A DNA stretch of 64,000 nucleotides, taken from Mycolicibacterium hassiacum DSM 44199 (GTDB lineage Bacteria; Actinomycetota; Actinomycetes; Mycobacteriales; Mycobacteriaceae). Position 1 is the stretch's first letter. Each line of letters starts with the position of its first letter. The stretch is from positions 1,364,001-1,428,000 of the forward strand of contig NZ_LR026975.1 of assembly GCF_900603025.1 (NCBI RefSeq). The letters run 5' to 3'. Below, one piece after another: positions 26,674 through 34,718 of the stretch. The position numbers were made by a program, and so were the translations under genes. The notes beneath the pieces were generated by a model, which did no database searches, was not told the DNA's origin, and saw only the letters and a list, made by a program, of their open reading frames with translations.

Positions 26674-27873
26674 TCAGGCCAGGCCCTTGAGCATGAGGTT
26701 CCAGTACATGAACGGCAGCCCGTACTTCTTGAGGAACCAGTACGGCCGGTGCGGTTTGGCCGGGTCGAGCAGCCCGAAGGTCGGTTTCATCCGCATCGAG
26801 TAGTCGAACTCGGCGAGCAGCATCTCCCGCGACGACACCACGATCGGACACGACGCGTAGCCGTCGTAGTAGGCCTGCAGCGGCCGGCCGGCCAGGAACG
26901 CGTCGACGTTGTCGACCACGACCGGCGCCTGTTTGCGGATCGCCGCACCGGTCTTGGAATTGGGTGTCGAGCCGGCGTCGCCGAGGGCGAACACGTTGGG
27001 GTAGCGCACGTGTTGCATGGTGTGCTTGTCGATCTCGACGTAGCCGTTGGCGTCACCGGTCGACAACGGGCTGGCCTTGATCCAGTCCGGCGCCGACTGG
27101 CGCGGCGCGATGTGCATGACGTCGAACGGCAGCGTGGTGTCGGTGCCGGAGGCGCCGAGGCTTGTCACCGACACCTTGTGCGCGGCGGCGTCGACCGCGG
27201 TCACCTCGGATTCGGTGTGCAGGTGGATGCCGTAGTCGGCGATGATCGCGTCCAGGCTGTCGGCGATCTCGGGGATGCCGAAGGTGCGCGGGGTGGGAAG
27301 CACCAGATGCACGTCGATGTTCTTGAGCACCCCCTCGCGACGCCAGTAGTCACAGGCCAGATAGGCGATCTTCTGGGGTGCGCCGGCACACTTGATGGGG
27401 CCCGAGGGCATCGCGAATACCGCGGTGCCGGAACGGGTGTCGCGGATGAACTGCCAGGTGCGCGGGGCCAGGTCGAAACGGTAGTTCGACGACACCCCGT
27501 TGCGGCCCAACGTCTCGGACAGCCCCTCGGTGCGGTCCCAGTCCAGTTGGATGCCCGGGCAGACCACCAGCACGTCGTACTCGTAGGAGGTGCCGTCGGC
27601 GCAGCCCACCGTGTTGTTCTCCGGGTCGATCGTCTCGGCCGCCGCCCGGATCCAGGTGGCGCCCTTGGGCATCACCGAGGCCTCCGGGCGGACGGTCTGC
27701 GCGGCCGACGCCTGACCGCCGCCGACCAGGGTCCACAACGCCTGGTAGTAGTGCATATCCGAGGGATCGATGACGGCCACGTCGCGGTGGCCCTTGCGCA
27801 GCAGGCGGGCGGCGACGGTGATCCCGGCGGTTCCACCGCCGACGATGAGGACCCGGTGCTTGGCGGTTGTCAT
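26674..27873 (-). CDS. Sulfide:quinone oxidoreductase-type FAD/NAD(P) flavoprotein
   Basis: 399 residues of the SQR/flavocytochrome c sulfide dehydrogenase group. FAD site VLIVGGGTAGITVAARLL at the N-terminus, then VVCPGIQLDW, and the second FAD motif VFALGDAGSTPNSKTGAAIRKQ. Cys residues in CAGAP and LACDYWRR are candidates for sulfur relay. The C-terminal YWFLKKYGLPFMYWNLMLKG is amphipathic, as in type II SQRs that insert monotopically in the membrane. ATG at 27873 has AAGGAAA upstream. It would oxidise sulfide to persulfide, passing electrons to menaquinone and sulfur to the rhodanese or persulfide dioxygenase neighbours. Confidence 0.85.
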   Translation of the reverse strand: MTTAKHRVLIVGGGTAGITVAARLLRKGHRDVAVIDPSDMHYYQALWTLVGGGQASAAQTVRPEASVMPKGATWIRAAAETIDPENNTVGCADGTSYEYDVLVVCPGIQLDWDRTEGLSETLGRNGVSSNYRFDLAPRTWQFIRDTRSGTAVFAMPSGPIKCAGAPQKIAYLACDYWRREGVLKNIDVHLVLPTPRTFGIPEIADSLDAIIADYGIHLHTESEVTAVDAAAHKVSVTSLGASGTDTTLPFDVMHIAPRQSAPDWIKASPLSTGDANGYVEIDKHTMQHVRYPNVFALGDAGSTPNSKTGAAIRKQAPVVVDNVDAFLAGRPLQAYYDGYASCPIVVSSREMLLAEFDYSMRMKPTFGLLDPAKPHRPYWFLKKYGLPFMYWNLMLKGLA

Positions 27874-27941
27874 AGACGGTTTCCTTCTTCGTTTCTCGTG
27901 ATCTTCGAGTGGGATGCGTTGGGCGTTCGGCGAATCGGGGA

Positions 27942-29321
27942 TCAGGCCGTCTGGACGGCCTGATCCCATGCGCCGTAACCGCCGAGGATGTCGCTGACGT
28001 CGGCGAATCCGTGCCGGCGCAGCAGGCTGGCGGCGATCGACGAGCGGTAGCCGCCGGCGCAGTACACCACCGTGGGTGCGGCGGGATCGAGTTCGCCGAT
28101 CCGGTTGGCCAGCTCGGCCAGCGGGATGTTGACCGCGCCGGGGATCATTCCGGCCTCGGTCTCGCCGGGATTGCGCACATCGACGATCTGCAGACCGGTC
28201 ACCTCGCCCACCCGGTCCGCGAATGCCCGGGCGGTCAGCCGGGAGGCCACCCGGACATCGTCGGGATGTTCGACCATCGCCCGGTACGGATCGTCGAGAT
28301 GACCAATGACACGGTCGAATCCGATGCGGGCCAGGCGGTTCTTGCCCTCCAGCTCCCGGCCCGGCTCGGTGACCAGCACGATGTCCACATCCGGGGACAG
28401 CACCGATCCCGCGTATTCGGCGTAGCGGCCGTCGAGGCCGATGTTGATCGCGTCCTGCAGGTGACCGTGGGCGAACTCTGCGGGATCGCGCCCGTCGACC
28501 AGCACCGCACCGGCGTCGATCGCCCGGCGCACCTGCGCATAACTCAGCGCGGCCGGCGGTGTGGTCTCGTCCAGTAGCCCGTGCGCCTTGCGGTTGAGGA
28601 TCGCGTCGTAGACGAAGTAGCCGGGTGCCGGCGGCTGCCCCTCGGTGACCAGCCGCAGAAAGGTCTCGCGGTCCGGGGCGCGCAGCGCGTAGTTGGTCCG
28701 CTTCTGGTCGCCGATCGTCGACCAGCGCGCGGTGGACAGGTTCTTGCCGCAGGCCGAACCAGCCCCGTGCGCCGGATACACGCGGGTCTCGTCGGGCAGC
28801 GTCATCAGCTTGTTGTGCAGCGAGTCGTACAGCAGGTTGGCCAGCTCGTCGCGCGAGTAGCCGATCGAGGCCAGCAGGTCGGGGCGCCCGACGTCGCCGA
28901 TGAACAGGGTGTCGCCGGTGAACACGCCGTAGGGCACCGGGTCGCCGGCGTGCTCGTAGAACACGATCGACAACGACTCCGGGGTGTGGCCCGGGGTGTG
29001 GCGGAACTCCAGCGTGACGTCGCCGAGCGAATAGCGCTGTCCGTCCTCGACGGCCATGAAGTCGAACTCGGGCTTGGCCACCGAGGAGTAGACGATGGCG
29101 GCTCCGGTCGCCTTCGCCAGTTCCAGATGGCCGGACAGGAAATCCGCGTGGAAATGCGTCTCGATGACGAGTTCGATTGTGAATCCGTGCTTTTCGGCGT
29201 CAGCGAGGTACTCGGACACATCGCGCTGCGGGTCGACGACAACGGCCCGGCCGGTTGTCTCGTCGGCCAGCAGATACGATGCGTGCGACAGACAGTCCAG
29301 GTAGTACTGGATGAGTTTCAT
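27942..29321 (-). CDS. CstB-like persulfide dioxygenase with two rhodanese domains
   Basis: 459 residues. Residues ~1-240 form a metallo-beta-lactamase persulfide dioxygenase of the ETHE1 type, with the iron-binding motif THFHADFLSGH, HTPGHTPESL, FTGDTLFIGDVGR and the PAHGAG loop. Two rhodanese domains follow. The first (~265-355) lacks a Cys at the active-site position (VTEPGRELEGKNR), so it is a pseudo-rhodanese; the second (~365-455) has VYCAGGYRSS with a catalytic Cys. This dioxygenase/pseudo-rhodanese/rhodanese order is that of staphylococcal CstB, which turns persulfides into thiosulfate. ATG at 29321 has GAGGGGG upstream. First gene of the operon. Confidence 0.9.
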   Translation of the reverse strand: MKLIQYYLDCLSHASYLLADETTGRAVVVDPQRDVSEYLADAEKHGFTIELVIETHFHADFLSGHLELAKATGAAIVYSSVAKPEFDFMAVEDGQRYSLGDVTLEFRHTPGHTPESLSIVFYEHAGDPVPYGVFTGDTLFIGDVGRPDLLASIGYSRDELANLLYDSLHNKLMTLPDETRVYPAHGAGSACGKNLSTARWSTIGDQKRTNYALRAPDRETFLRLVTEGQPPAPGYFVYDAILNRKAHGLLDETTPPAALSYAQVRRAIDAGAVLVDGRDPAEFAHGHLQDAINIGLDGRYAEYAGSVLSPDVDIVLVTEPGRELEGKNRLARIGFDRVIGHLDDPYRAMVEHPDDVRVASRLTARAFADRVGEVTGLQIVDVRNPGETEAGMIPGAVNIPLAELANRIGELDPAAPTVVYCAGGYRSSIAASLLRRHGFADVSDILGGYGAWDQAVQTA

Positions 29322-29363
29322 TGCTCGGACCCCCTCGTCCACGGTGTCTACCACTACCGCCAT

Positions 29364-29379
29364 ATACCCCCATGGGTAT
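29364..29379. promoter_or_regulatory. CsoR/CstR-type operator 1
   Basis: ATACCCCCATGGGTAT is a perfect ATACCC/GGGTAT palindrome around a 4-nt centre, 43 nt before the CstB-like start. C-tract/G-tract palindromes flanked by AT are typical operators of the CsoR/CstR family, and the family repressor is encoded at the end of this operon. Confidence 0.75.
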
Positions 29380-29397
29380 CTACGGCTGCCGCCGAAT

Positions 29398-29413
29398 ATA
29401 CCCCCCTGGGTAT
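29398..29413. promoter_or_regulatory. CsoR/CstR-type operator 2
   Basis: ATACCCCCCTGGGTAT repeats operator 1 with only the centre changed. The two centres are 34 bp apart, a little over three helical turns, so two repressor tetramers could bind on roughly the same face. Confidence 0.75.
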
Positions 29414-29513
29414 CTTTCGGCCAAGGGGTGGGCAGGGGTGAATCCGGCCACAACCGCGGACGGACGCGGTGGGCACCACAGCGGCGGGGGCCGCCGGAAA
29501 GAAGCGGGGGCGG

Positions 29514-30218
29514 CTAGGCGGCCGCGGCGGCGGTCAGCACCGCGTCGTAGCGTTCCAGCACCGCGGCCGCGACCAGGTTGTGTGAGCCGAGCGGTTCGGC
29601 CATCGGAATGTCAAGGGCCGCAGCGGTAGCGGCGACACGGTCGGTGATCACCCCGTGCGCCAGAAACCACGGGGCGAGCACCAGGCGGGTGGCGCCGCGG
29701 GCCCGCAGGGTGGCCGCGGCCGCGGCGATGTCGGGTTGCGTCCCGGTGGCGAACGCGGTGGTGACACCCGCCCAGCGGGTACCCCGGGCCAGCGCGGCGG
29801 CCACCGTCGCGGTGCGCGCATTGGCCGCCGTGTTCGACGAGCCCACCGCCACCACGATCACGCCGAGTTCGTCGTCGACGGGGGACACACCGGCCTCGGC
29901 GAGCCGCTGGCGCAGCAGCGTCACCAGCGCCGGATCCTCGCCGAGCACCGCGGCCTGCTGCACGGGTGCCCCGGATCGCGTGATGATCGCGGGGATGTCG
30001 ACGCGGGCGTGGTATCCGTCGGCGAGCAGCAGCGGCACCACCACACCACCGCCCTGCAGGCCGGTGAGCACCTCGGTCAGCGCCGGGGTGGTGCGTTCCA
30101 GGAACGCCGGCCGCACCTCCAGCCAGGGCCGCAGCCGCCGGATCCGGCCGGCGACCGCATGGGTCACCGCCGCCGACCGCGGGTCGACGCTGCCGTGCGC
30201 GGCGAGTACCAGGGTCAC
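29514..30218 (-). CDS. Sirohydrochlorin ferrochelatase-like protein (CbiX/SirB type)
   Basis: 234 residues made of two chelatase half-domains. Metal-binding His are seen in LVLAAHGSVDPRSAAVTHA and VPLLLADGYHARVDIP, and again in LAPWFLAHGVITDRVAA. It corresponds to Rv2393 beside cysH in M. tuberculosis. It would insert iron into sirohydrochlorin to make siroheme, the prosthetic group of NirA encoded two genes upstream. GTG at 30218 lies 7 nt after cysH. Confidence 0.88.
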   Translation of the reverse strand: MTLVLAAHGSVDPRSAAVTHAVAGRIRRLRPWLEVRPAFLERTTPALTEVLTGLQGGGVVVPLLLADGYHARVDIPAIITRSGAPVQQAAVLGEDPALVTLLRQRLAEAGVSPVDDELGVIVVAVGSSNTAANARTATVAAALARGTRWAGVTTAFATGTQPDIAAAAATLRARGATRLVLAPWFLAHGVITDRVAATAAALDIPMAEPLGSHNLVAAAVLERYDAVLTAAAAA

Positions 30219-30225
30219 GACAACC

Positions 30226-30957
30226 TCATGACACGTGCAGCCCGCACTCGATCTTGCCGGTGCCGGCCCAGCGTCCGCTGCGCGGATCGGAGCCGTCGAC
30301 CGGCTTGGTGGTGCACGGTGCGCAGCCGATGGACGGGTAGCCGTCGAACACCAGGGGATTGACCAGCACGTTGTTGGCCTCGATGTAGGCCTGCATGTCC
30401 TCGTCGGTCCACGCCGCCAACGGGTTGATCTTCACCAGGCCGAACGCCTTGTCCCAGCTGATGAACGGCGCGTTGGCCCGGGTGGGGGCCTCCACCCGCC
30501 GGATCCCGGTGACCCACGCCGAATAGCCGCGCAGCGCGGCCGACAGCGGTTCGACCTTGCGCATCCGGCAGCACTCGTTGGGGTCGCGGGCGAACAGATC
30601 CTTGCCGTACAACGCGTCCTGCTCGGCGACGCTGCGCTCCGGGGTGACGTTGATGACGTTCACGTCGTAGACCGACTGGACCGCGTCACGGGTGCCGATG
30701 GTCTCGGCGAAGTGGTAGCCGGTGTCGAGGAACAGCACGTCCACACCGGGGCGCACCTTGGCCGCCAGGTGGATCAGCACGGCGTCCTGCATGTTCGAGG
30801 CCACCACGTAGCCCGAGCGGCCGTCCTCGCAGACATGTGGGCCGAAGTGCTCGTCGGTCCAGCGCAGCAGCTCCTCGGCGCCGGCGCCCTCCAGCTCGGC
30901 CGCACCGCGCTCGGCCAGTGCCCGCAGATCCTCGTCGGTCATCGTCAGTCGGCTCAT
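30226..30957 (-). CDS. cysH: Adenosine 5'-phosphosulfate reductase CysH
   Basis: 243 residues. It has the P-loop-like core VLFLDTGYHFAET and the four iron-sulfur Cys of APS reductases: the CC pair in NECCRMRKVEPL and CxxC in SIGCAPCTTKPV. The catalytic Cys lies in the C-terminal ECGLHVS. Presence of the cluster Cys means APS rather than PAPS is the substrate. It reduces APS to sulfite with thioredoxin-type thiols. The ATG at 30957 overlaps the nirA stop (ATGA). The next Met, five codons on, is a possible alternative start. Confidence 0.95.
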   Translation of the reverse strand: MSRLTMTDEDLRALAERGAAELEGAGAEELLRWTDEHFGPHVCEDGRSGYVVASNMQDAVLIHLAAKVRPGVDVLFLDTGYHFAETIGTRDAVQSVYDVNVINVTPERSVAEQDALYGKDLFARDPNECCRMRKVEPLSAALRGYSAWVTGIRRVEAPTRANAPFISWDKAFGLVKINPLAAWTDEDMQAYIEANNVLVNPLVFDGYPSIGCAPCTTKPVDGSDPRSGRWAGTGKIECGLHVS

Positions 30958-32636
30958 CTCAGGTCCGCCTCATCCGCTCGCATCGCCCAGGTGGCGAATC
31001 GCTCACCGTCCTGGCGTTGTTTGACGAAGTTGCGCACCACGCGCTCGATGTAGTCGCCCAGTTCGCTCGACAGCACCTTGTGTCCGCGCAGCTTGCGGCC
31101 GAACCCGGCGTCCAGGCCCAGGCTGCCGCCCAGGTGGACCTGGAACCCCTCGACGCTGTTGCCGTTGCCGTCGTCGACCATCTGCCCCTTGAAACCGATG
31201 TCGGCGACCTGGATGCGCGCGCACGAGTTGGGGCAGCCGTTGATGTTGATCGTGATCGGCACATCGAGCCGGGAGTTGATGTCCTCCAGCCGCTTCTCCA
31301 GCTCGGGCACCAGCGCCTGGGCCCGGCCCCGGGTCTCGGCGAACGACAGCTTGCAGTACTCGATGCCGGTGCAGGCCATCAGGTTCTTGCGCCAGTGCGA
31401 CGGCCGCGACGGCAGCCCCAGCGCGTCGAGGCCGGCGACCAGCTCGTCGACCTTGTCGTCGGGCACGTCGAGCACGATCAGCTTCTGGTACGGGGTGAGC
31501 CGGATCCGGTTCGAGCCGGCCGCCTCGGCCAGGTCGGCCACCCTGGTCAGGATGGTGCCGGAGACCCGGCCGGCGATCGGGGAGACCCCGACGGCGTTGC
31601 GCCCGTTCTTGAGCCTCTGCACCCCGACGTGGTCGATCGGATGCACCACCGGCTCCGGCGCCGGACCGTCGATGAGCCTGCGGCCCAGGTACTCCTGTTC
31701 GAGAACCTCCCGGAACTTCTCGACGCCCCAGTCCCTGATGAGGAACTTCAGCCGGGCCTTGGACCGCAGCCGGCGATAGCCGTAGTCGCGGAACACCTTG
31801 GTGATGCCCTCCCAGACGTCGGGCACCTCCTCCAGCGGCACCCACGCGCCCAGCCGCTGGGCCAGCATCGGGTTGGTCGACAACCCCCCGCCGACCCAGA
31901 CGTCCAGGCCGGGCCCGTGCTCGGGATGGTTGACGCCGATGAACGCGACGTCGTTGACCTCGTGCGCGACGTCCTGCAGGCCCGAGATCGCGGTCTTGAA
32001 CTTACGCGGCAGGTTGGCCAGCTCCGGATCCCCGATGTAGCGGCGCACGATCTCCTCGATCGCCGGGGTCGGGTCGAGCACCTCGTCGAGCGATTCACCG
32101 GCCAGCGGGCTGCCGAGCACGACGCGCGGGCAGTCCCCGCAAGCCTCGGTGGTGTGCAGGCCGACCTTGGCCAGCCGGTCCCAGATCTCCGGAACGTCCT
32201 CGATGCGGATCCAGTGGTACTGGATGTTCTCCCGGTCGGAGATGTCGGCGGTGTCGCGGGCGAACTCGGTGGAGATCTCACCGATGGTGCGCAGCGCGGC
32301 GGTGGTGAGCGCGCCGCCGTCGCAGCGCACCCGCATCATGAAGTACTTGGCCTCGAGCACATCGATGTTCTCGTCGCCGGTCCAGGTGCCGTCGTAGCCC
32401 TGCTCGCGCTGGGTGTACAGACCCATCCAGCGGAACCGGCCGCGCAGATCCTGTTTGTCGATGCTGTCGAAGCCGTTCTTGGCGTAGATGTCGAGGATGC
32501 GACGCCGCACGTCGAGCGGGTTGTCGTCCTTCTTGATCTGCTCGTTGGCGTTCAGCGGCTCGCGGTAGCCGAGCGCCCACTGGCCCTCGGCGCGGGGCCG
32601 CCGCGTGGGCTTCGGCTTGGTCGGGGTCTCCGTCAT
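30954..32636 (-). CDS. nirA: Ferredoxin-dependent assimilatory sulfite reductase NirA
   Basis: 560 residues, like M. tuberculosis NirA. The siroheme/[4Fe-4S] Cys are in CTGIEYCKLSF and NGCPNSCARIQ. Sulfite-reductase repeats with IRTTACGDC-like TEACGDCPRVVLGSPLAG are present. ATG at 32636 has GAAGGAG 7 nt upstream; the frame extends to 32711 without such a site. It reduces sulfite to sulfide for cysteine synthesis, taking the product of CysH and the siroheme made with the chelatase, both in the same operon. The leader contains a polycysteine small ORF, implying cysteine control. Confidence 0.95.
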   Translation of the reverse strand: MTETPTKPKPTRRPRAEGQWALGYREPLNANEQIKKDDNPLDVRRRILDIYAKNGFDSIDKQDLRGRFRWMGLYTQREQGYDGTWTGDENIDVLEAKYFMMRVRCDGGALTTAALRTIGEISTEFARDTADISDRENIQYHWIRIEDVPEIWDRLAKVGLHTTEACGDCPRVVLGSPLAGESLDEVLDPTPAIEEIVRRYIGDPELANLPRKFKTAISGLQDVAHEVNDVAFIGVNHPEHGPGLDVWVGGGLSTNPMLAQRLGAWVPLEEVPDVWEGITKVFRDYGYRRLRSKARLKFLIRDWGVEKFREVLEQEYLGRRLIDGPAPEPVVHPIDHVGVQRLKNGRNAVGVSPIAGRVSGTILTRVADLAEAAGSNRIRLTPYQKLIVLDVPDDKVDELVAGLDALGLPSRPSHWRKNLMACTGIEYCKLSFAETRGRAQALVPELEKRLEDINSRLDVPITININGCPNSCARIQVADIGFKGQMVDDGNGNSVEGFQVHLGGSLGLDAGFGRKLRGHKVLSSELGDYIERVVRNFVKQRQDGERFATWAMRADEADLR

Positions 32637-32747
32637 GAGGTGGCTCCTTCGTGGAGCCGGATCGCGCGCACAATCACCGGGGCTGTCCGGTGGCGCAGAT
32701 CCGGCAGCCAACTGGGATCGGGGGATGGGCTGGGTCAGATCAGCGCG

Positions 32748-32843
32748 TCAGAGCAGACAACAACAGGTACAGACGCGCTTGAAGTCAACATGCCGCCGAG
32801 CCACCAGCGCGACACGCTGGGTACGGGTACGGGCGACAGTCAC
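32748..32843 (-). CDS. Leaderless polycysteine leader peptide (31 aa) of nirA operon
   Basis: GTG at 32843 opens a 31-codon ORF on the minus strand that ends Val-Cys-Thr-Cys-Cys-Cys-Leu-Leu before TGA (32748-32750). The rest is basic (TVARTRTQRVALVARRH). There is no ribosome site, and a -10-like CACAAT sits 7 nt upstream, so it should be a leaderless start. The four Cys codons near the stop parallel the leader of the subI operon and match the polycysteine attenuators described for mycobacterial sulfur operons. Its stop is 111 nt before nirA, space for an RNA switch that controls the nirA ribosome site. Confidence 0.8.
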   Translation of the reverse strand: MTVARTRTQRVALVARRHVDFKRVCTCCCLL

Positions 32844-32850
32844 GCGCCCA

Positions 32851-32856
32851 ATTGTG
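32851..32856 (-). promoter_or_regulatory. -10 element of the nirA operon
   Basis: CACAAT on the minus strand keeps the A at position 2 and T at position 6 of the TANNNT consensus and ends exactly 7 nt before the leaderless GTG. Confidence 0.5.
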
Positions 32857-32935
32857 CCACGGATGGTCAGGTCGGCCCCAACCGGGCCAGATTTCCGCTC
32901 ACCGTGAGCGCAATCACGTCTGCGACACTGGGCCG

Positions 32936-34111
32936 GTGACGGTCCGGACCAACGCTGCCGTGCTACCCGACCCGGTGCTTCGGCCGGGCGGCCGGTTCGG
33001 CATCTACGTCCACGTGCCGTTCTGCGCCAGCCGGTGCGGCTACTGCGATTTCAACACCTACACCCCGGCCGAGGCCGGCGGCGCCGACCCGGCGGGCTGG
33101 CTGGCCGCCCTGCGCACCGAGCTGGCACTGGCCGCGGCCCGGCTGGGCGCACCGCCCCGGGTCGACACCGTGTTCGTCGGCGGCGGAACCCCGTCGCTGC
33201 TCGGCGGGGCCGGGCTGACCGCGGTGCTCGCGGCGATCCGCGACCACTTCGAACCGGCGGCCGACGCCGAGATCACCACCGAGGCCAACCCGGAGTCGAC
33301 CTCGCCGGAGCTGTTCGCGCAGCTGCGGGCGGGCGGGTTCACCCGGATCTCGCTGGGCATGCAGTCGGTGGCGCCGCACGTGCTCGCGGTGCTCGACCGC
33401 ACCCACTCGCCCGGGCGGGCGGCCGCGGCGGCGGCCGAGGCGCGCGCGGCCGGCTTCGAACACGTCAACCTCGACCTGATCTACGGCACCCCGGGGGAGA
33501 CCGACGACGACGTGCGGCGGTCGGTCGACGCCGCGCTCGCCGCGGGCGTCGACCACGTGTCGGCCTACGCGCTGATCGTCGAGGACGGCACCGCGCTGGC
33601 GCGGCGGGTGCGTCGCGGTGAGCTGGTCATGCCCGACGACGAGGTCCTCGCCCGCCGCTACGAGCTCATCGACGCCCGGCTGTCGGCGGCCGGCCTGCAC
33701 TGGTACGAGGTGTCGAACTGGGCCGCGCCCGGCGGGGAGTGCCGGCACAACATCGGCTACTGGAACGGCGGCCAGTGGTGGGGCGCGGGCCCCGGCGCGC
33801 ACAGCTTCGTCGGCTCCGTCCGGTGGTGGAACGTCAAGCACCCCAACGCCTACGCACGGATCCTCGGCGACGGTCGGCTGCCGGTGGCCGGCTACGAACT
33901 CCTCGACGCGCGCACCCGCCACGTCGAGGAGGTGATGCTGCGGATCCGGCTGCGCGAGGGGCTGCCGGAGACGGCGCTGCGCCCCACCGAACGGCGGCGG
34001 GCGACGGTGGCGGTCGACGGCGGGCTGCTGACCCGGGCCGGTGGCCGGCTGGTGCTCACCGACCGCGGCCGGCTGTTGGCCGACGCGGTGGTCCGCGATC
34101 TGCTTGACTGA
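32936..34111 (+). CDS. hemW: Radical SAM heme chaperone HemW (annotated hemN in M. tuberculosis)
   Basis: 391 residues. The radical SAM cluster motif CASRCGYCDF is at about residues 32-41, followed by GGGTPSLL and EANPEST. The HNIGYW motif in GECRHNIGYWNGGQWWGAGPGAHS separates HemW-type heme chaperones from true oxygen-independent coproporphyrinogen oxidase HemN, which is also longer. GTG at 32936 is preceded by GACACT with a 6-nt gap, so the transcript may be leaderless. It is divergent from the nirA leader. It corresponds to Rv2388c by position. Confidence 0.9.
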   Translation: MTVRTNAAVLPDPVLRPGGRFGIYVHVPFCASRCGYCDFNTYTPAEAGGADPAGWLAALRTELALAAARLGAPPRVDTVFVGGGTPSLLGGAGLTAVLAAIRDHFEPAADAEITTEANPESTSPELFAQLRAGGFTRISLGMQSVAPHVLAVLDRTHSPGRAAAAAAEARAAGFEHVNLDLIYGTPGETDDDVRRSVDAALAAGVDHVSAYALIVEDGTALARRVRRGELVMPDDEVLARRYELIDARLSAAGLHWYEVSNWAAPGGECRHNIGYWNGGQWWGAGPGAHSFVGSVRWWNVKHPNAYARILGDGRLPVAGYELLDARTRHVEEVMLRIRLREGLPETALRPTERRRATVAVDGGLLTRAGGRLVLTDRGRLLADAVVRDLLD

Positions 34112-34206
34112 GCGCCATCGGTTCGAGCGCCGGGGCACGGTCACCCGGTTCCGCCCGACGGTGCTGCGGCGCTCGGTGGGAGGAGCCGGATGCGCGAGCC
34201 GAGACG

Positions 34207-34718
34207 ATGACCGCCGAGCAGGCCGCCCTGTTGCGGGCGATCCACGATGCGCACGGTCCGGCGCTGCAGCGCTACGTGCTGCGGCTGACCCGCGGCGACG
34301 CGCCGTTCGCCGAGGACGTCGTGCAGGAGGCGCTGCTGCGGCTGTGGCGCAGACCCGAACTGCTCGGACAATCCGAGGAGTCGGTGCGGGCGTGGCTGTT
34401 CACCGTCGCCCGCAACCTGGTGATCGACGACCGTCGCAGCGCCCGGCACAGCCGCGAACTGGCGACCGACGACCTTCCGGAGCGCTCGTCGCCGGACGCG
34501 ATCGGCGCCGCGGTGGACAAGTGGGTGCTGGCCGACGCGTTGAAGGCGCTCAGTGCCGAGCACCGCAACGCGATCGTGCGGGCCTACTACCTGGGCCAGA
34601 GCGTGGCCGATATCGCCGCCGCCGAGGGCATCGCGGTGAAACCGTCAAGTCGCGGCTGCACTACGCGCTGCGTGCGCTGCGCACCGCTCTGCAGGAGAGG
34701 GGAGCTGTCGGTGACTGA
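34207..34718 (+). pseudogene. ECF sigma factor, SigL-like, with one-base frameshift in sigma-4
   Basis: Residues 1-~145 in frame +1 are a standard ECF sigma: FAEDVVQEALLRLWRRPELLG (sigma-2) and RAWLFTVARNLVIDDRRSAR, then DALKALSAEHRNAIVRAYYLGQSVADIAAAEGIAV. At about 34638-34642 the frame slips: the expected family sequence TVKSRLHYALRALRTALQERG continues in the next frame to TGA at 34716-34718. One missing base in the GTGAAACC stretch (for example an AAAA run shortened to AAA) explains it. Without correction, translation runs on through 34719 into the anti-sigma frame, giving a 421-residue fusion. It may be a sequencing error, a real mutation or a slippage site. Confidence 0.8.
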
